This document shows positions 34,188 to 45,791 of a stretch of DNA of 64,000 bases, piece by piece. The notes beneath the pieces were generated by a model. It was given only the letters and a program-made list of their open reading frames with translations, did not search any database and was not told the origin of the DNA. The translations under genes were made by a program, and so were the position numbers. Every line of letters begins with the position of its first letter. Position 1 is the first letter of the stretch. Source of the stretch: Rhizophagus clarus (Eukaryota; Glomeromycota; Glomeromycetes; Glomerales; Glomeraceae); assembly GCA_015698045.1 (NCBI GenBank), contig BLAL01000338.1:558001-622000 (forward strand), given 5' to 3'.

Positions 34188-34255
34188 TAGGTAAATCAAA
34201 GTATTTATATTAATTATATTTAATTATATATGATTATATTATGAGTATTTATTAT
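34188..34255 (-). promoter_or_regulatory. Upstream block conserved with copy 3
   Basis: Read on the minus strand, aataaatactcataatat and further on ataaatactttgatttacc occur about 60-120 bases before the copy 2 start. The same words occur at 62,948-63,010 before copy 3. This is shared 5' flank, either a kept promoter or simply duplication not yet diverged. Confidence 0.4.
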
Positions 34256-34460
34256 TAAATATTATATTATATTATATAATTTATTATATTCTATATGACA
34301 AATAACAAATAATATTTAAATTATTTGAATGTAATATTGGTCAGTATTATAATTCTGGCCTATATTTATTAATTTTCTTATTTTTTTTTACTAAATAATA
34401 AAGGATTAGTAATAATAACAAATAATTAGTCAAATTATTATTTAAATAAAAGATTAGGAT

Positions 34461-34814
34461 TATACATGAAACTGAAATTGGTTAATTTCAACCTCAAAAA
34501 TAGTCGAAATGGTCAAAATTACATCATAGTCATGTAATTTTTAACATGAATACTCGGTCAATATTGATGCTATAGATATGCAACACATATCATTAGAATC
34601 CTCTTGATGAGCTGAATCCAACCATGTAAAGATCATAAATATCAAATTACTGGATGCAGAGATCATTAATTTTGATTTTAATATTATTGTTTGCTATAAA
34701 AATCACTGATGTAATTTTGACTATTTTGACTTTTGGAAAAGCCCAAGTTGAAATCATTTCGACCATTTCAACCATTTCAGAGGTTGAAATTAACCAATTT
34801 CAGTTTCATGTATA
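34461..34814. mobile_element. Inverted-repeat element with 35-base perfect ends (MITE)
   Basis: The left end tatacatgaaactgaaattg... is repeated, complemented, at 34,780-34,814; the outermost 35 bases agree perfectly and weaker pairing continues inward (gtcgaaatggtcaaaatt against aattttgactattttgac). Outermost bases lie within TATA, so a TA target duplication typical of Tc1/mariner is possible. About 354 bases, non-coding. Not related in sequence to the Tc1 element at 30.8 kb. A decayed relative lies at 84-230. Confidence 0.75.
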
Positions 34815-36080
34815 GTCTAAAAAAATATTTGATTAACTAAAGATACACATATTTCAAAGTTTTCATAATAAAATTAAAAAAATGTGAAATAATAATCATT
34901 TTGATTCTGGCAGTAATTTTTAGCATAAGAAAGCATTTGATGTGATCATACTATTCCAATATATATTCAATTTTTCTATTAATTTGTTATAGCTGATTAT
35001 CAAACATCTATATGAATTTTGATCAAATTTGGAATTGCTTAATCAATTTAAGAAATCCATATTGTAAAAATCATCTCTATATTTTATAACATTATAAAGA
35101 AATAGAATTATTAAAAGGGGAGCTGGAAGCCCTTCAGCTATTGCCATAACAAACATTACATGATTTTAAATGGAACTGAAATTATTTATTCTTCTCATTA
35201 TTATAATAAGCCAGTCATTATATAAAATGTCAAATACGAGTAGAATGAAGAGGGATATCCTATTTGTGCTATCACAATTTGCCAATTTTTATCTTATCAT
35301 ATGTTTACTTTGAGCTTAGCAGTTTTTTTGTAATTTGCTTTAACTGATTCAATCTCTTATTTAGTGCACTTAGCGAACAGTAACTACAAGCATTTTAAAA
35401 ATCTTGAATCATTATCTTTTTCTTTATTAGTTTCTTTATCCTTTGTCTTTTATTTGGATTAATTTATTTATTTATTTCTCTTTGAGCTTATATTTTTGGT
35501 TGATTTAGTCTTTTATAAATTTAAAATATGAATTTTATTTGCTGGTTAGTTATCAAAAATCAAAAAAATTAAATACTTGTGCGAATTAAATTTCTGAAAA
35601 TTCTGCATAACTTGTAATCATCATATATCATATGATTTAATTTAATACGTGATTATAATCAAACAGTTATGTACTGCTTTTCACTTTAACTACAAAATGC
35701 AAAAAATGTTGGGGAAGTTCACCCTAGAAGCTGAAAATACATGACAATTTAAACTTGCAATATATGTTATTATAAAACTTCTTTGTGATGTGAACAATCT
35801 AATCAATCTAATAGAATTTCTAACATTAAAGTAAAGCCAAAACAACTATTTGTAAAGTTTTTAGAAATTAATATTAATAGCGTTAAATGATGATCCAAAA
35901 AACATATCCATGAAGATCATTAACTTACTAGGTAAATGTGATGGCTGTTATTATATTTTTATAAAGATTTTTTATATTATGCATATGACATTTCAGTATT
36001 AATGTAAATCTCTTACAAAGACATGAATCTGTTAAAAACAAAGAGACAGAATACCAGTTGTGGGGTTTAATTGCAACTGT
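34815..36080. other. AT-rich spacer
   Basis: No gene, repeat or element recognised. Confidence 0.45.
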
Positions 36081-36084
36081 TAAT

Positions 36085-36660
36085 TTTATTTTTTACAAAA
36101 AAGAAATGTTTTGGAATTTTAGATACAACCATTTTCTTGTGAAAGATATTTTATTATTACTTTTGATAATTTTTTTTGAATTTCTTTTATTCTTACAAAA
36201 AGAGAAAAATTTTAAATCAAAATAAATAAAAATAGAAAGCGATTTCCATTTTATTTTATCAATTTTATTCTTATGAGAAGAGAGTTTTAAATTAAAAAAA
36301 AATATGTATTTTGATATTCTTTTTGAATTTTATTTAGATACAACTCCGTTCTTATTATTATGAAAAGAGAAAAAATAAATAAATCAAAAATGGAAAGTAT
36401 TTTCCTTTTAATTTTGATAATTTTCAAATTTCAAATATAACCTTCATTTTTATGAAAAAAATCATTAATGGAAGGAGATCTCCGTTTTTTATTTTTAAAA
36501 GTCTTTTTGAATTTTTCATTTTTACAAAAGAAAATTTCAAATCAAAAACGGAAGGTGGTCATTTTTTTTCTGTTTTTTGAATTTTTCATTTTTACGAAAA
36601 GAGAAAAATTTCAAACAAAAACAGAAAGTGATTCCCATTTCTAACAGAAAAAAATTCAAA
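36085..36660. repeat. Degenerate tandem repeat, unit about 90-120 bases
   Basis: The order gaatttttcatttttac - aaaagagaaaaatttcaaat - caaaaacggaaggtg recurs about five times with drift (near 36,180, 36,260, 36,370, 36,510 and 36,590). Non-coding. It ends about 20 bases before the 36,682 element. Confidence 0.5.
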
Positions 36661-36681
36661 AAACGTTAGTTTCACTATACT

Positions 36682-37005
36682 TAGTGATGGCAAATGACTT
36701 AAATGACATCAAATGACTTGGGTCATTTGCCACGTGTCATTTGGGTCATTCTGAAGTCAAATGACAAATGACATAGTCATTTAAAAATTATATCATGTGA
36801 TTTTCATAATTCCGCCCAAAATTATTGAAACTTTATGTGTATTCACGTAATACTCAATAATTATAAAATTACCGTTTGTAATTCCAGCCAGCACTATAGA
36901 TTTTACCAGCATTATGTTTAATGAAATGACCTCAAATGACTAGGTCATTCAATGGTCATTCGGGGGTCATTTCAAAATAGCCAAATGACCTGGTCATTTT
37001 CCATC
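36682..37005. mobile_element. hAT-like foldback element built from aaatgac/gtcattt
   Basis: Begins TAGTGATGGCAAATGAC. Both ends are crowded with aaatgac and its complement gtcattt (more than fifteen copies), and the right end complemented reads GATGGAAAATGACC. The right terminus expected from the left (CCATCACTA) is replaced after CCATC by a TGTC microsatellite, so the 3' end is worn or truncated. About 324 bases, non-coding. Confidence 0.55.
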
Positions 37006-37033
37006 TGTCTGTGTCTGTCTGTCTGTCTGTGTC
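37004..37033. repeat. TGTC microsatellite
   Basis: A run of ctgt/gtct units with a few tgtgtc variants immediately follows the 36,682 element. Confidence 0.7.
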
Positions 37034-37998
37034 CATTATTAAATTAAAATAATTAAAATAACTATATAAAATTATTTGCGACTTTTTTCATCCAAATTGG
37101 GAATTTTGGTTAGATTAAAAATACACCCAATTTTTCATTTCAAGACATGATTGTCAAAAAATTAATGCATTTCAGGATATGATCTTCAATTTCGGTGCAA
37201 AAAATGTCAGATAATTTGTTAGGTGTTTTAATACATAAAATTATTTTGATTTTAAAAATTAATAAAAAATTTTTCATTGATTGTTGTAATAAAATCTTAT
37301 AAAGTGTTATTATCATTTTTTTTTTTTAAAAAAAAATATTTAACAATAATTTATTGTTTATTTCTTTAGTAAGTGAAAAGTTTTTATCATAAAACTTATT
37401 TTTCAAATCATCGTTTATACCTATAATTATAATGAACATTATCAGTTTTTTGTTAAATGTGAATAATTAATTATTTTTTTTTTTTAAAAAAAAAAAAATT
37501 ATCTGTTATTGCAAATTTCCATCATAATCATAAAAAATGCTTTTACTATCACATCATTTACATACTGTCATATTATTTATTATTATTGTTAGGTTAATTA
37601 TGAAAATAAGCGGTAAATAAAAATACATCAATTATAGTAGAAAGTTCTAGTAGCTTTTTTAGAGTATCCACGGCTGTTCAAGACTAAAATGGATTTGTAT
37701 CAAAATAAGTTAGTAAATCATAATCTTTTAGCCAGATCATCATTCATGATTTATTTGAGATTGATAGAATAAATTTTTTTTTTATATTTTTATAGTTTTT
37801 ACATCATGTTATAATAAAAATTTAGAAAGAATATAAACAAAATATCCTTTTTATTTTTTTTATTGTATATTTTGACCATACAAATATATCATACAAATCA
37901 TAATAATAAATTGTTTTATTATTACTAGCTAGTTTATTACATAAATTTTTTTTTCTTTTTCTTTTAAAGCAAAAGAAAAAGAAAATAAAATGAGAGAT
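37034..37998. other. AT-rich spacer
   Basis: No feature seen besides homopolymer runs (for example at 37,318-37,337 and 37,475-37,499). Confidence 0.45.
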
Positions 37999-38220
37999 AA
38001 TTTATACATCGCCCCTGCGATATTATCGCCTCCATTTTGTCATCCGTATCACACTATCACACCCCTACTTTTTTCATTTTTTCATATATATTCCAGGGAC
38101 GAATTTTTTTTTGTAAAAAATCTATTTTTCACATCCTGTTAAACGTCACATGTTTTAATTTTAGCCGGCATTACATAATTCTACCCAGAGGTGATGCGTC
38201 GCGGAGGCGACGTATAAATT
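37999..38220. mobile_element. Short inverted-repeat element, 222 bases
   Basis: The left end aatttatacatcgcccctgc and the right end complemented (aatttatacgtcgcctccgc) agree at 17 of 20 positions. The right arm holds a GC-rich core gcgtcgcggaggcgacg that stands out from surrounding DNA. The ORF 38,037-38,234 overlaps it and is not a gene. Confidence 0.55.
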
Positions 38221-40475
38221 TACTCATAAAATAATGTCAAAAAATTAATAAATAAATTCATATGATTTATTTTTTTTTTCAATCTAAAATAAATCCTTTA
38301 TTATTAATATAATTTCATTGAAATTTCAAAAAATGAATAATATTAGCTAATTATTAACAAATTAATGAATTTTATTATTTTCAATGAAAAAATCGATGAT
38401 GAACTTTATTATTTCCAATGAATTGCTATATCGGCTAAAAACTTTGCGCTCGCCTATGAAAATTTTTATAAATTAAAAAATTAAAAAAAAAGAAAAAAAA
38501 AAAGCATGAAAGAAACCTTATACCAAATGATCCATTGAGATAATTTTATTATATGTATTTTATTATATATGTATTGCATTTTACACTTTTTCAAATTATT
38601 ATATTCCAAAAATTTCTTTTTTTTCGTTTTCAATTCTTTCTTTCATAACATAATAAACCTTTTCATGGGTAGGATGTTATTCTATAATCTAATAGATTAG
38701 GATTAGGATTAGGATTATGAACACGATTATGATTAGGAATAGATTTATGAATCTAAATCTTGGTAATAAGAATAAAGAATATAAAATTTGCAACAAATTA
38801 TTTCCTAAGTTGTCTAGTAAAATAATCTATTCAAAAAAGAATATACTGGTAAGTGTTTTGACAACCTTTTAACGACTATTTCATTGAAATTGAAATTATT
38901 TCTTTTTTATATTTTGTATTACATTTTCGCAATATACAAAACCAATACAGAATAGGAGAACTAGCAACAACTGTTTTCTATACTATAATAAATTCATTAA
39001 ATGAATATCCAATCAGATGTGAATAGTATAACAACACTTTGGACATGAATAAAGGATATACAATTACAATAACAAACCTATATCAAATATAAACATATTA
39101 AGCAAATTAAGCATATATAAAATATTAAATATATAAAATATGTATAAAAATATATCGATATGTCTGTCCCATTACAATTGATCATTAGGGATCATGCGAT
39201 CAAATTGGAGGTCACCAGAATAATAATAACATTTTCATTTATTATTCATATGAACTCTATCAAAAAAAAAAAAAATTACAGAAAAATTCAAATTGATTAT
39301 TAAAAACAGATTTCAAAATGATTAAAGCATAACATTAATTTTATCTATTCAATATCAATGAATTAAATCTATTCAATATTATTAACAAAAAAATCTATTT
39401 AATAAGTGCTCAAGAAATAAATATTTTGATTAATATTTAATAATTAAACTCTAAGTCTATTTTAATTATTTGTAAATCTATAAAATTGAACTTCATTGAT
39501 CAAAAAACTGTGTTTAAATTTTTAAAATACAAATTATTGCCATTTTCAAGAATACGTAACTCATGATACAGTACAAAAAAAATTTTGTGAAACTCGTAAT
39601 TTTTGTGATGCATTTTATTTAACACTTATTTATTTAATCTAAGGATGAATTTTGACGATTCTTTAAATTTTAATCATTTAAACTTACTAATTAATAAAAA
39701 AAAATGTTTCCTATAAACAAATATAATGGACTTTTTAATATTTTTTTTGACTCAAACGATTTTTGTGAATTTCGTGAACATTTTTTCCATAATTTTTGAT
39801 CAAAATACAACAAAAATTAACAATTGGTTGGTGCATATGTAAAATCAGCTGACAGATAGGTTAAATTTCTTATTCAACAGGTATGGACTTACAGGATATT
39901 ATGCCATCAAATGATTCAAGGACGAAGTCCCTTGCTTCAAAACGCAACTCTAGTTTATGATGTAAGTTTAATGTGAACTTTGAATAAAAATATTCAGAAT
40001 TTTGGCATTTTTTGTAAGAAAGGGATACATTGTTTTATAGCAATGCAAAAATTTCCAGTTCAATTAGAAGTTTCCTAAAAATTTGTTTCATGAAAAAGTT
40101 ATCAGCCTCATAAGTAGAATTTATTGTAATAGAAGCTATGGTGGGTAATAAAATAGGAATAATGTCAGTATTTGAAATTACTTTATTTTTATTGCTTTTT
40201 AAATGAGCATGTCACTGTTCAATTTGGTATAATAAGTAATGATCTAATCAAGGTAGTAATGAAGTTATAACCAAATTAAGAAGTGGTATTCTCACCACCA
40301 TTACTTTTGCTGTGGACTGTAAAACAAATGCGATCATATTTAATTATTTATTAATAAATATAAACCTCACTTTTTGATGAAAAAAAAAATGATTAAAATT
40401 TTTAATATTTGACACATAAATCCCCTATATAGTACCTGCAATAGTCTCCAAGAGTCAAGTTCCATAAAAGGAAAA
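38221..40475. other. AT-rich spacer with (TTAGGA) run
   Basis: No gene seen. At 38,695-38,717 the sequence gattag is repeated nearly four times. A segment at 38,800-38,880 (tctagtaaaataatctattc ... tggtaagtgttttgac) resembles 49,015-49,065, so both carry pieces of one dispersed repeat. Confidence 0.4.
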
Positions 40476-40479
40476 AGGA

Positions 40480-41134
40480 TTCCAAAACTGACCTGCAGGA
40501 AAGAAAAAAAGGAGCCAAGCAGCCAAAAAAAAAAATCTGACCTACAAAATAAAAAAGATTTAATATAAATAAAAAAAGGAAGGGTAGCAAGGTGGGAATA
40601 AAAGAATAAATCGAAAAGTTTTATTTTTTGAAAAGGGTGACAAAGTTAAGAAAATAAAAAAAAAAAGATTTTTTTTAAAAGGAAAATGACAGAGTTAGAA
40701 AAATAAAAAAAAAATTTACTATAAAAAGGGACAAAAATACAAAGAAAATTTTTCAAAAAAATAAGAAAGGGTAATGGATGGGGAAAAAAAAATTTTTTTT
40801 TCAAAAAGAAGGGGTAGCGGGTGGGAATAAAAAAGTGGAGCAACAAATGAAAGAAATTTTTATTTAAAAAGAGAAGTATAAAAAATAAAAAAAAAATAGC
40901 AAATAAAAAATCAAGGAAGAAGAATGACAAGAAAGTCAAAGAAAGGAAGACAAAAGCAAGGTTTTCGTAATTGTTTACTGTTTTGTTATGAAAATTTCTT
41001 ATACATTCCGTAAATATTAAGTTTTCCGTATACATTTCGTATACCAATTTTTTTAATGAATTACGTATTAAAATATAAAAAACGTATATCAAACGTTTAT
41101 AAAACATATCATTTCCATATACAGATTTCTTATA
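40480..41134. repeat. Dispersed repeat, copy A (partner at 52,995-53,457)
   Basis: Shares with the 53.0 kb locus the ordered blocks cctgca(gg)aaagaaaaaaa, aagcagc(c)aaaaaaaaaatc, ctacaaaataaaaaaga, gaaagggtagc(a/g)aggtggg and, toward the right, attccgta...tacgga-type AT words ending aaacgtatca/aaacatatcatttcc. The minus-strand ORFs at 40,402-40,590 and 40,646-41,107 are low-complexity (Phe/Leu) readings of this repeat, matched by the ORF at 52,970-53,254, and are not genes. Confidence 0.55.
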
Positions 41135-41215
41135 GCTGTTCGATCACGTCGATGTGAATTTTGAACTATGTCTAAATAGGTTATCCGTTATCGTATGGAA
41201 ATTATACATAACAAG
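41135..41215. repeat. Dispersed repeat family, partial copy 2
   Basis: gctgttcgatcacgtcgatg and aaataggttatccgttatcg correspond to the left part of the copy at 15,997-16,175. Confidence 0.5.
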
Positions 41216-42887
41216 AGAAAAAAATATAGTTTACCAAAATATTGCAACCAAGGAACCGAAGAGTTGCTTACCTAAATGAAATAAAGTAAATATTGTTGGG
41301 TTCGTGTCTAATGGTATTCCTACGAAAAGAAGAAAGAAACGTTTAGTTAAAGTCATTCTTAATTAAAAAAAAAAAATCTTTCTGTGACTATTTACTGACC
41401 AAGTTGTGTCTAAATGTCTAATGAAGAAAAAACGTTTCGTTGGAAACGTTTCTCAATAAAAAAAATTTCTTTTCTCCATTTACCTTGGGGTTCGTGTCCA
41501 TGGTGTTTTTAAAAAAAGCACTCCATTAGAAATGTTTTATATTCTGCCGAGTGACGAAACAACTAAAATAAAACAGATTTGGGTAGTACGTATCACATGT
41601 TTACTATGCATAAGATGTCAATGAAAGAACAATCATGGATCGACTCAACTTTCAAGCGGGCGGACAGACAGATACTTTGTGTGACCATCGAATAAACATA
41701 TATAGTCCTTCGCTTCGCTCCGGACTAAAAAATGTATAATAGGGCTATCAGGTATATGAAATTTGTCCGATAGAAACCTGTGTTTGCTATTCTTTAGTTA
41801 TAATAGCAAATATAAGATTGTAATATATTATTACTAATTAAATCAATTTATTTTATTGTATTAGATTTTGGCCTGTCGAGATATTGTATTTCGGAATTTT
41901 GGACTTGTTGTACCCTATCGGGATTTGGTATTTTGTCGATCGTGTCAGAATTCTAACTTAAGATATTCTAAACTGATAATAAGTTATAGTATTTAATAAA
42001 TAATAGATATCATTTTTGATAACAGGTAATACTATTATACAGTATTAACGAATTTTGGATTGTTTATTTAAGTTTGGCTGAAAAAAAAAAAAAATAGTTT
42101 TATATATAAAAGATTGATTTAACGATTATTATAAACCTTGGAAGATTATCTTATCCGCGGATGTTTGTGCATTCGTCTAAGGATAAGTTGAGATCACGTG
42201 AATCTGTACATTGATTCACATTACCGACTCATTTTATCGACACTCAACACTCATTACTATTTCACTACTCATTTCAGTTATGAAAATTAAAATACATGGT
42301 ATCTATCTATATATTAAAAAATTCCTGTCGATCAGTAACGTTTAGATTACCCTGTATAAATAATCTTTGAATTGTGCAATGTGTATTGCGCCTACACCTG
42401 ATTTGTCTTATGATTTTGTATTTAAAAATCATTGATTGGCAAATTACTAATGTTACTCCTACTTATCTTTATTTGGTTAGTTTAAAAACTACGGCTAAAT
42501 TTTTTTTAATCATCTGCGCCTAATCTATTCCATAATTTTATAGTCAGAAATTTTGGATCGGCAAATTCCGATCCTGTGTTGCTATGGACAATTTGATCGG
42601 ATAAATCGGATAATATAATCAGCATATTCCAGGTTTATTACTAATATATTTATTGTTTGATTTAGAATTTTTTTTTGTTTTTTTTTGTTTATTTGAAGTT
42701 ACGATAATAATTTTCTTAATACATAGCACAAATAATTGTTTTAGTGAGATTAACAATTGATTACCCTAATATTTTTTTTTTTGTAATTTTAAATTCCCAG
42801 TAGCTGGCATTTCGCCAGTACTAATTAGTATTAGATAATTTAACTTAGTTTTTTTAACAATAAATCAGATATAATGAGATTTTTTAT
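41216..42887. other. Spacer with a 25-base palindrome
   Basis: No gene supportable. At 41,703-41,727 the imperfect palindrome tagtccttcgcttcgctccg...gacta could be an element end. Around 41,230-41,540 the word cgtttc/gaaacg occurs repeatedly (acgtttcgttggaaacgttt). Confidence 0.4.
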
Positions 42888-43238
42888 GACAATATATCGA
42901 AATGATGAAATTTTGCACAATAAAAAAAATTTTTTTTTGACAATGGATCGGAATAATGAAATTTTGCACGATAAAAATATTTTTTTTTTTTGCCAATAGA
43001 TCGGATATAATAAAAAATTTGAAGATAATTTTTTTTATGACAATATATCAAAATGATGAAATTATGCGCGATAAAAATATTTTTGCATGACAATGGTTCG
43101 GAATAATGAAGTTTTGCGATAAATTTTTTTTTTTTTTTTGCCAATAGATCGGATATAATGAAAAAATTGAAGATAATTTTTTTTTTCATGACAATAGATC
43201 TGAATAATGAAATTTTACATGATAAAAATTTTTAATGG
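42888..43238. repeat. Higher-order minisatellite, about 150-base unit of three about 50-base subunits
   Basis: Subunits start gacaatatatc (42,888), gacaatggatc (42,939), gccaatagatc (42,992), gacaatatatc (43,039), gacaatggttc (43,089), gccaatagatc (43,140) and gacaatagatc (43,190). The first three types repeat in the same order at distances of 151, 150 and 148, so this is two rounds of a three-part unit plus one extra subunit, preceded by a partial one near 42,857. The repetitive minus-strand ORF 42,884-43,189 follows from it. It ends 135 bases before the Helitron ATG. Confidence 0.8.
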
Positions 43239-43373
43239 TGGATGACATGCAAATAAATACATATAAATAAATTATAAATTTGACAGTACTGCACCATCTG
43301 TTTTGTGCAATAATAAAACTTACATCAAATTTTCCATTAATATAATACATAATATTGTAATACCAAAACTAGC

Positions 43374-45791
43374 ATGGCTTCTTCCCAGAGAAATCTTCAG
43401 AGTGAAATGCCTAACCAACGCAAAAAAAGATTAAATAATGAACGCCAAGCTTATTACAGAAAAAGACAAAAGATCAAACATGGCAGTATTGGCATAAAGC
43501 GCCATGAACTTGGAAGAATGAATCAGATCTGTGTCCATTGTGGTGCCAAGTTTTGGATAGAAGAAAGAGATCATCATAGCAGTCAAACTTCACCATCCTT
43601 TGCAATGTGCTGTGCTGGTGATAAAGTCAGGTTACCCTCTCTACTTAGACCACCATCATATTTGCTAGATTTATACACTTCATCAAGTACTGAATCAAGT
43701 TCATTTCGCAAAAATATAAGAGCCTACAATAATATATTAGCATGTACTTCATTTGGAGCCAATATAGATGAGGGATTTCAAAGGCAAGGTATATCTAACT
43801 TTCGAATTCATGGCCAAATTTACCATCGTATTGGATCATTGTTGCCAGAGAATGGTCAACCACCGATGTTTGCTCAATTATACATCTATGATACTGAACA
43901 TGAAAGCAAGAATCAGCACAATATCATGCAAGATCTAGATAACAATATTTTGCTACAATTACAAAATATGCTTGACTCTTGCAATCCATACATTCAAAGC
44001 TTTCGCCAGGCAAAAGATATCATTCTATCAAACACTACCTCTGAAATTACAATGGTAATTCACAGTGATAGAACACATGACCCTCATTGGTATAATGCTC
44101 CTACCTCTTCTGATGTAGCTGCAATTATGGTTGGTGATGGTTACAGTGAAGATCCTACCAATCGAAATATTATTCTTAAATTGCATGATGGAAATTTGCA
44201 AAGAATATTGGAAACCCATCCATCATATGATCCTTTACACTATGTACTTCTATTTCCAAAAGGGGATGATGGCTGGCATATCAACATACCTCTTAACAAT
44301 GGAACTTCAAAAAGAAATAGAGTAACACCAATGCAATTTTATTCATACAGATTGCAAATTAGAGATGGTGATTGGTTACAATATGCAGGTCGCTTATATC
44401 AGCAGTATATTGTTGACCAATATGCAAAGATTGAGCAAGAACGTTTAAATTATCTTAGGTTGAATCAATCAACACTCCGTACTGAAATGTATCAAGGTAC
44501 TATAGATGCTATACATACTGGTGATACCAGTAATAATATAGGTCGTCGTATAATTCTTCCTTCCTCATTTACTGGTGGACCACGTCAAATGTATCAATTA
44601 TATCAAGATGCAATGGCCATTGTAGGTTATTATGGAAAGCCAGATCTTTCTATAACTTTCACATGTAATCCTAAATGGCCAGAAGTTATCAAAGAATTAT
44701 TACCTCACCAAATTGCTGCTGACAGACCTGACCTAACAGCTCGAGTATTTCACATGAAATTGCAGGAGTTATTGAAGGATCTTTGTATTAACCATTGGTT
44801 TGGTAGAGTTATTGCTCATGTTTATGTAGTAGAATTTCAGAAACGTGGCCTGCCTCATGCACACATATTACTTATATTAGCACCAGAAGATAAGATACAT
44901 TCTGTTGAAGAATATAATTCTATCGTTTCTGCAGAAATTCCTGACCCTACAATTTATCCTCTTGCTCATGAAACAGTAGCTAATTTTATGATGCATGGCC
45001 TATGTGAAACTTTAAATCTATCTGCACCATGTATGAGAAATAACAAATGCCAAAAGAACTATCCTAAGAGTTTTCAGAATAATACTGAAGAAAATGATGA
45101 TGGATACCCTATTTATCGAAGACGTGAAAATGGTTATTTTATTAAAACCAGAAATGGAATTAAATTAGATAACAGATGGGTTGTTCCACATAATGTTGGT
45201 TTAGTTACAAAATATAATGCTCATATTAATGTAGAAATTTGCAACTCTATTCTGGCAATTAAATATTTATATAAGTATCTTTATAAAGGACATGATCAAG
45301 CTACTGTTACTCTATCACAAATTAATAATAATGTTCAAGTATCAGATACTATAGTTGAGCCAATTGATGAAATTAAGATGTACCTTGATGCAAGATATGT
45401 TTCAGCTTCTGAAAGTATTTGGAGGATTTTTCACTATAGATTGCATAATCATAATCCAAATATACAAAGGCTGGCAGTTCATCTTCCAAACCAGCAATCT
45501 GTTATATTTCAAGATAAAGATAATCTGCATAATATTGTAAACCGTGCTACTGCACATATGACAACTTTAACAGCTTGGTTTCAAGAAAACCAAAAAAATA
45601 TTGCAGCACATGAATATAGATATGTGGATTTTCCACTTTACTATACTTGGAATGCATTCCAATGCAAATGGAATCATCGAAAAACTGCAACAAGTGCAAT
45701 TGGAAGATTATATATGGTTCAGCCTTCAGAAGGTGAAAGATATTATTTACGAATGATATACTGTAAAAATTTTTTTTTTTTACCACCATGA
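43374..45791 (+). CDS. Helitron Rep protein, truncated before the helicase domain
   Basis: An 805-codon reading, clearly the N-terminal half of a Helitron Rep-helicase. Order: a basic N-terminus (RKKRLNNERQAYYRKRQK), a cysteine motif (C53-x2-C56, then CC near 79-80), a helitron-like N-terminal domain, then the HUH endonuclease with GLPHAHILLIL (H495-A-H497, metal ligands) and KYLYKYLYKGHD (630-641, tyrosine nucleophile region). This nicks single-stranded DNA for rolling-circle transposition. Usual Helitron proteins are about 1,300-1,600 residues and continue into a Pif1-type helicase. Here homology ends near residue 797, at the position about 45,765 where a poly-T run begins, and the last residues (NFFFLPP) are foreign. 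The element is therefore unable to act alone, though the Rep frame itself has no stop. The ATG is the first in frame and is followed by typical sequence. Confidence 0.85.
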   Translation: MASSQRNLQSEMPNQRKKRLNNERQAYYRKRQKIKHGSIGIKRHELGRMNQICVHCGAKFWIEERDHHSSQTSPSFAMCCAGDKVRLPSLLRPPSYLLDLYTSSSTESSSFRKNIRAYNNILACTSFGANIDEGFQRQGISNFRIHGQIYHRIGSLLPENGQPPMFAQLYIYDTEHESKNQHNIMQDLDNNILLQLQNMLDSCNPYIQSFRQAKDIILSNTTSEITMVIHSDRTHDPHWYNAPTSSDVAAIMVGDGYSEDPTNRNIILKLHDGNLQRILETHPSYDPLHYVLLFPKGDDGWHINIPLNNGTSKRNRVTPMQFYSYRLQIRDGDWLQYAGRLYQQYIVDQYAKIEQERLNYLRLNQSTLRTEMYQGTIDAIHTGDTSNNIGRRIILPSSFTGGPRQMYQLYQDAMAIVGYYGKPDLSITFTCNPKWPEVIKELLPHQIAADRPDLTARVFHMKLQELLKDLCINHWFGRVIAHVYVVEFQKRGLPHAHILLILAPEDKIHSVEEYNSIVSAEIPDPTIYPLAHETVANFMMHGLCETLNLSAPCMRNNKCQKNYPKSFQNNTEENDDGYPIYRRRENGYFIKTRNGIKLDNRWVVPHNVGLVTKYNAHINVEICNSILAIKYLYKYLYKGHDQATVTLSQINNNVQVSDTIVEPIDEIKMYLDARYVSASESIWRIFHYRLHNHNPNIQRLAVHLPNQQSVIFQDKDNLHNIVNRATAHMTTLTAWFQENQKNIAAHEYRYVDFPLYYTWNAFQCKWNHRKTATSAIGRLYMVQPSEGERYYLRMIYCKNFFFLPP

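Noticed and set aside
38037-38234. 65-codon ORF
   Set aside because: Overlaps the short inverted-repeat element and starts from a non-ATG-supported context.
40646-41107. 153-codon Phe/Leu-rich ORF, looks like a membrane protein
   Set aside because: Antisense of an A-rich dispersed repeat, with a matching ORF in the second copy at 52,970-53,254.
42884-43189. 101-codon repetitive ORF, minus strand
   Set aside because: Direct reading of the higher-order tandem repeat, no start context or domain.
44028-45789. Five ORFs overlapping the Helitron gene
   Set aside because: Shadow frames of the 805-codon Rep reading.
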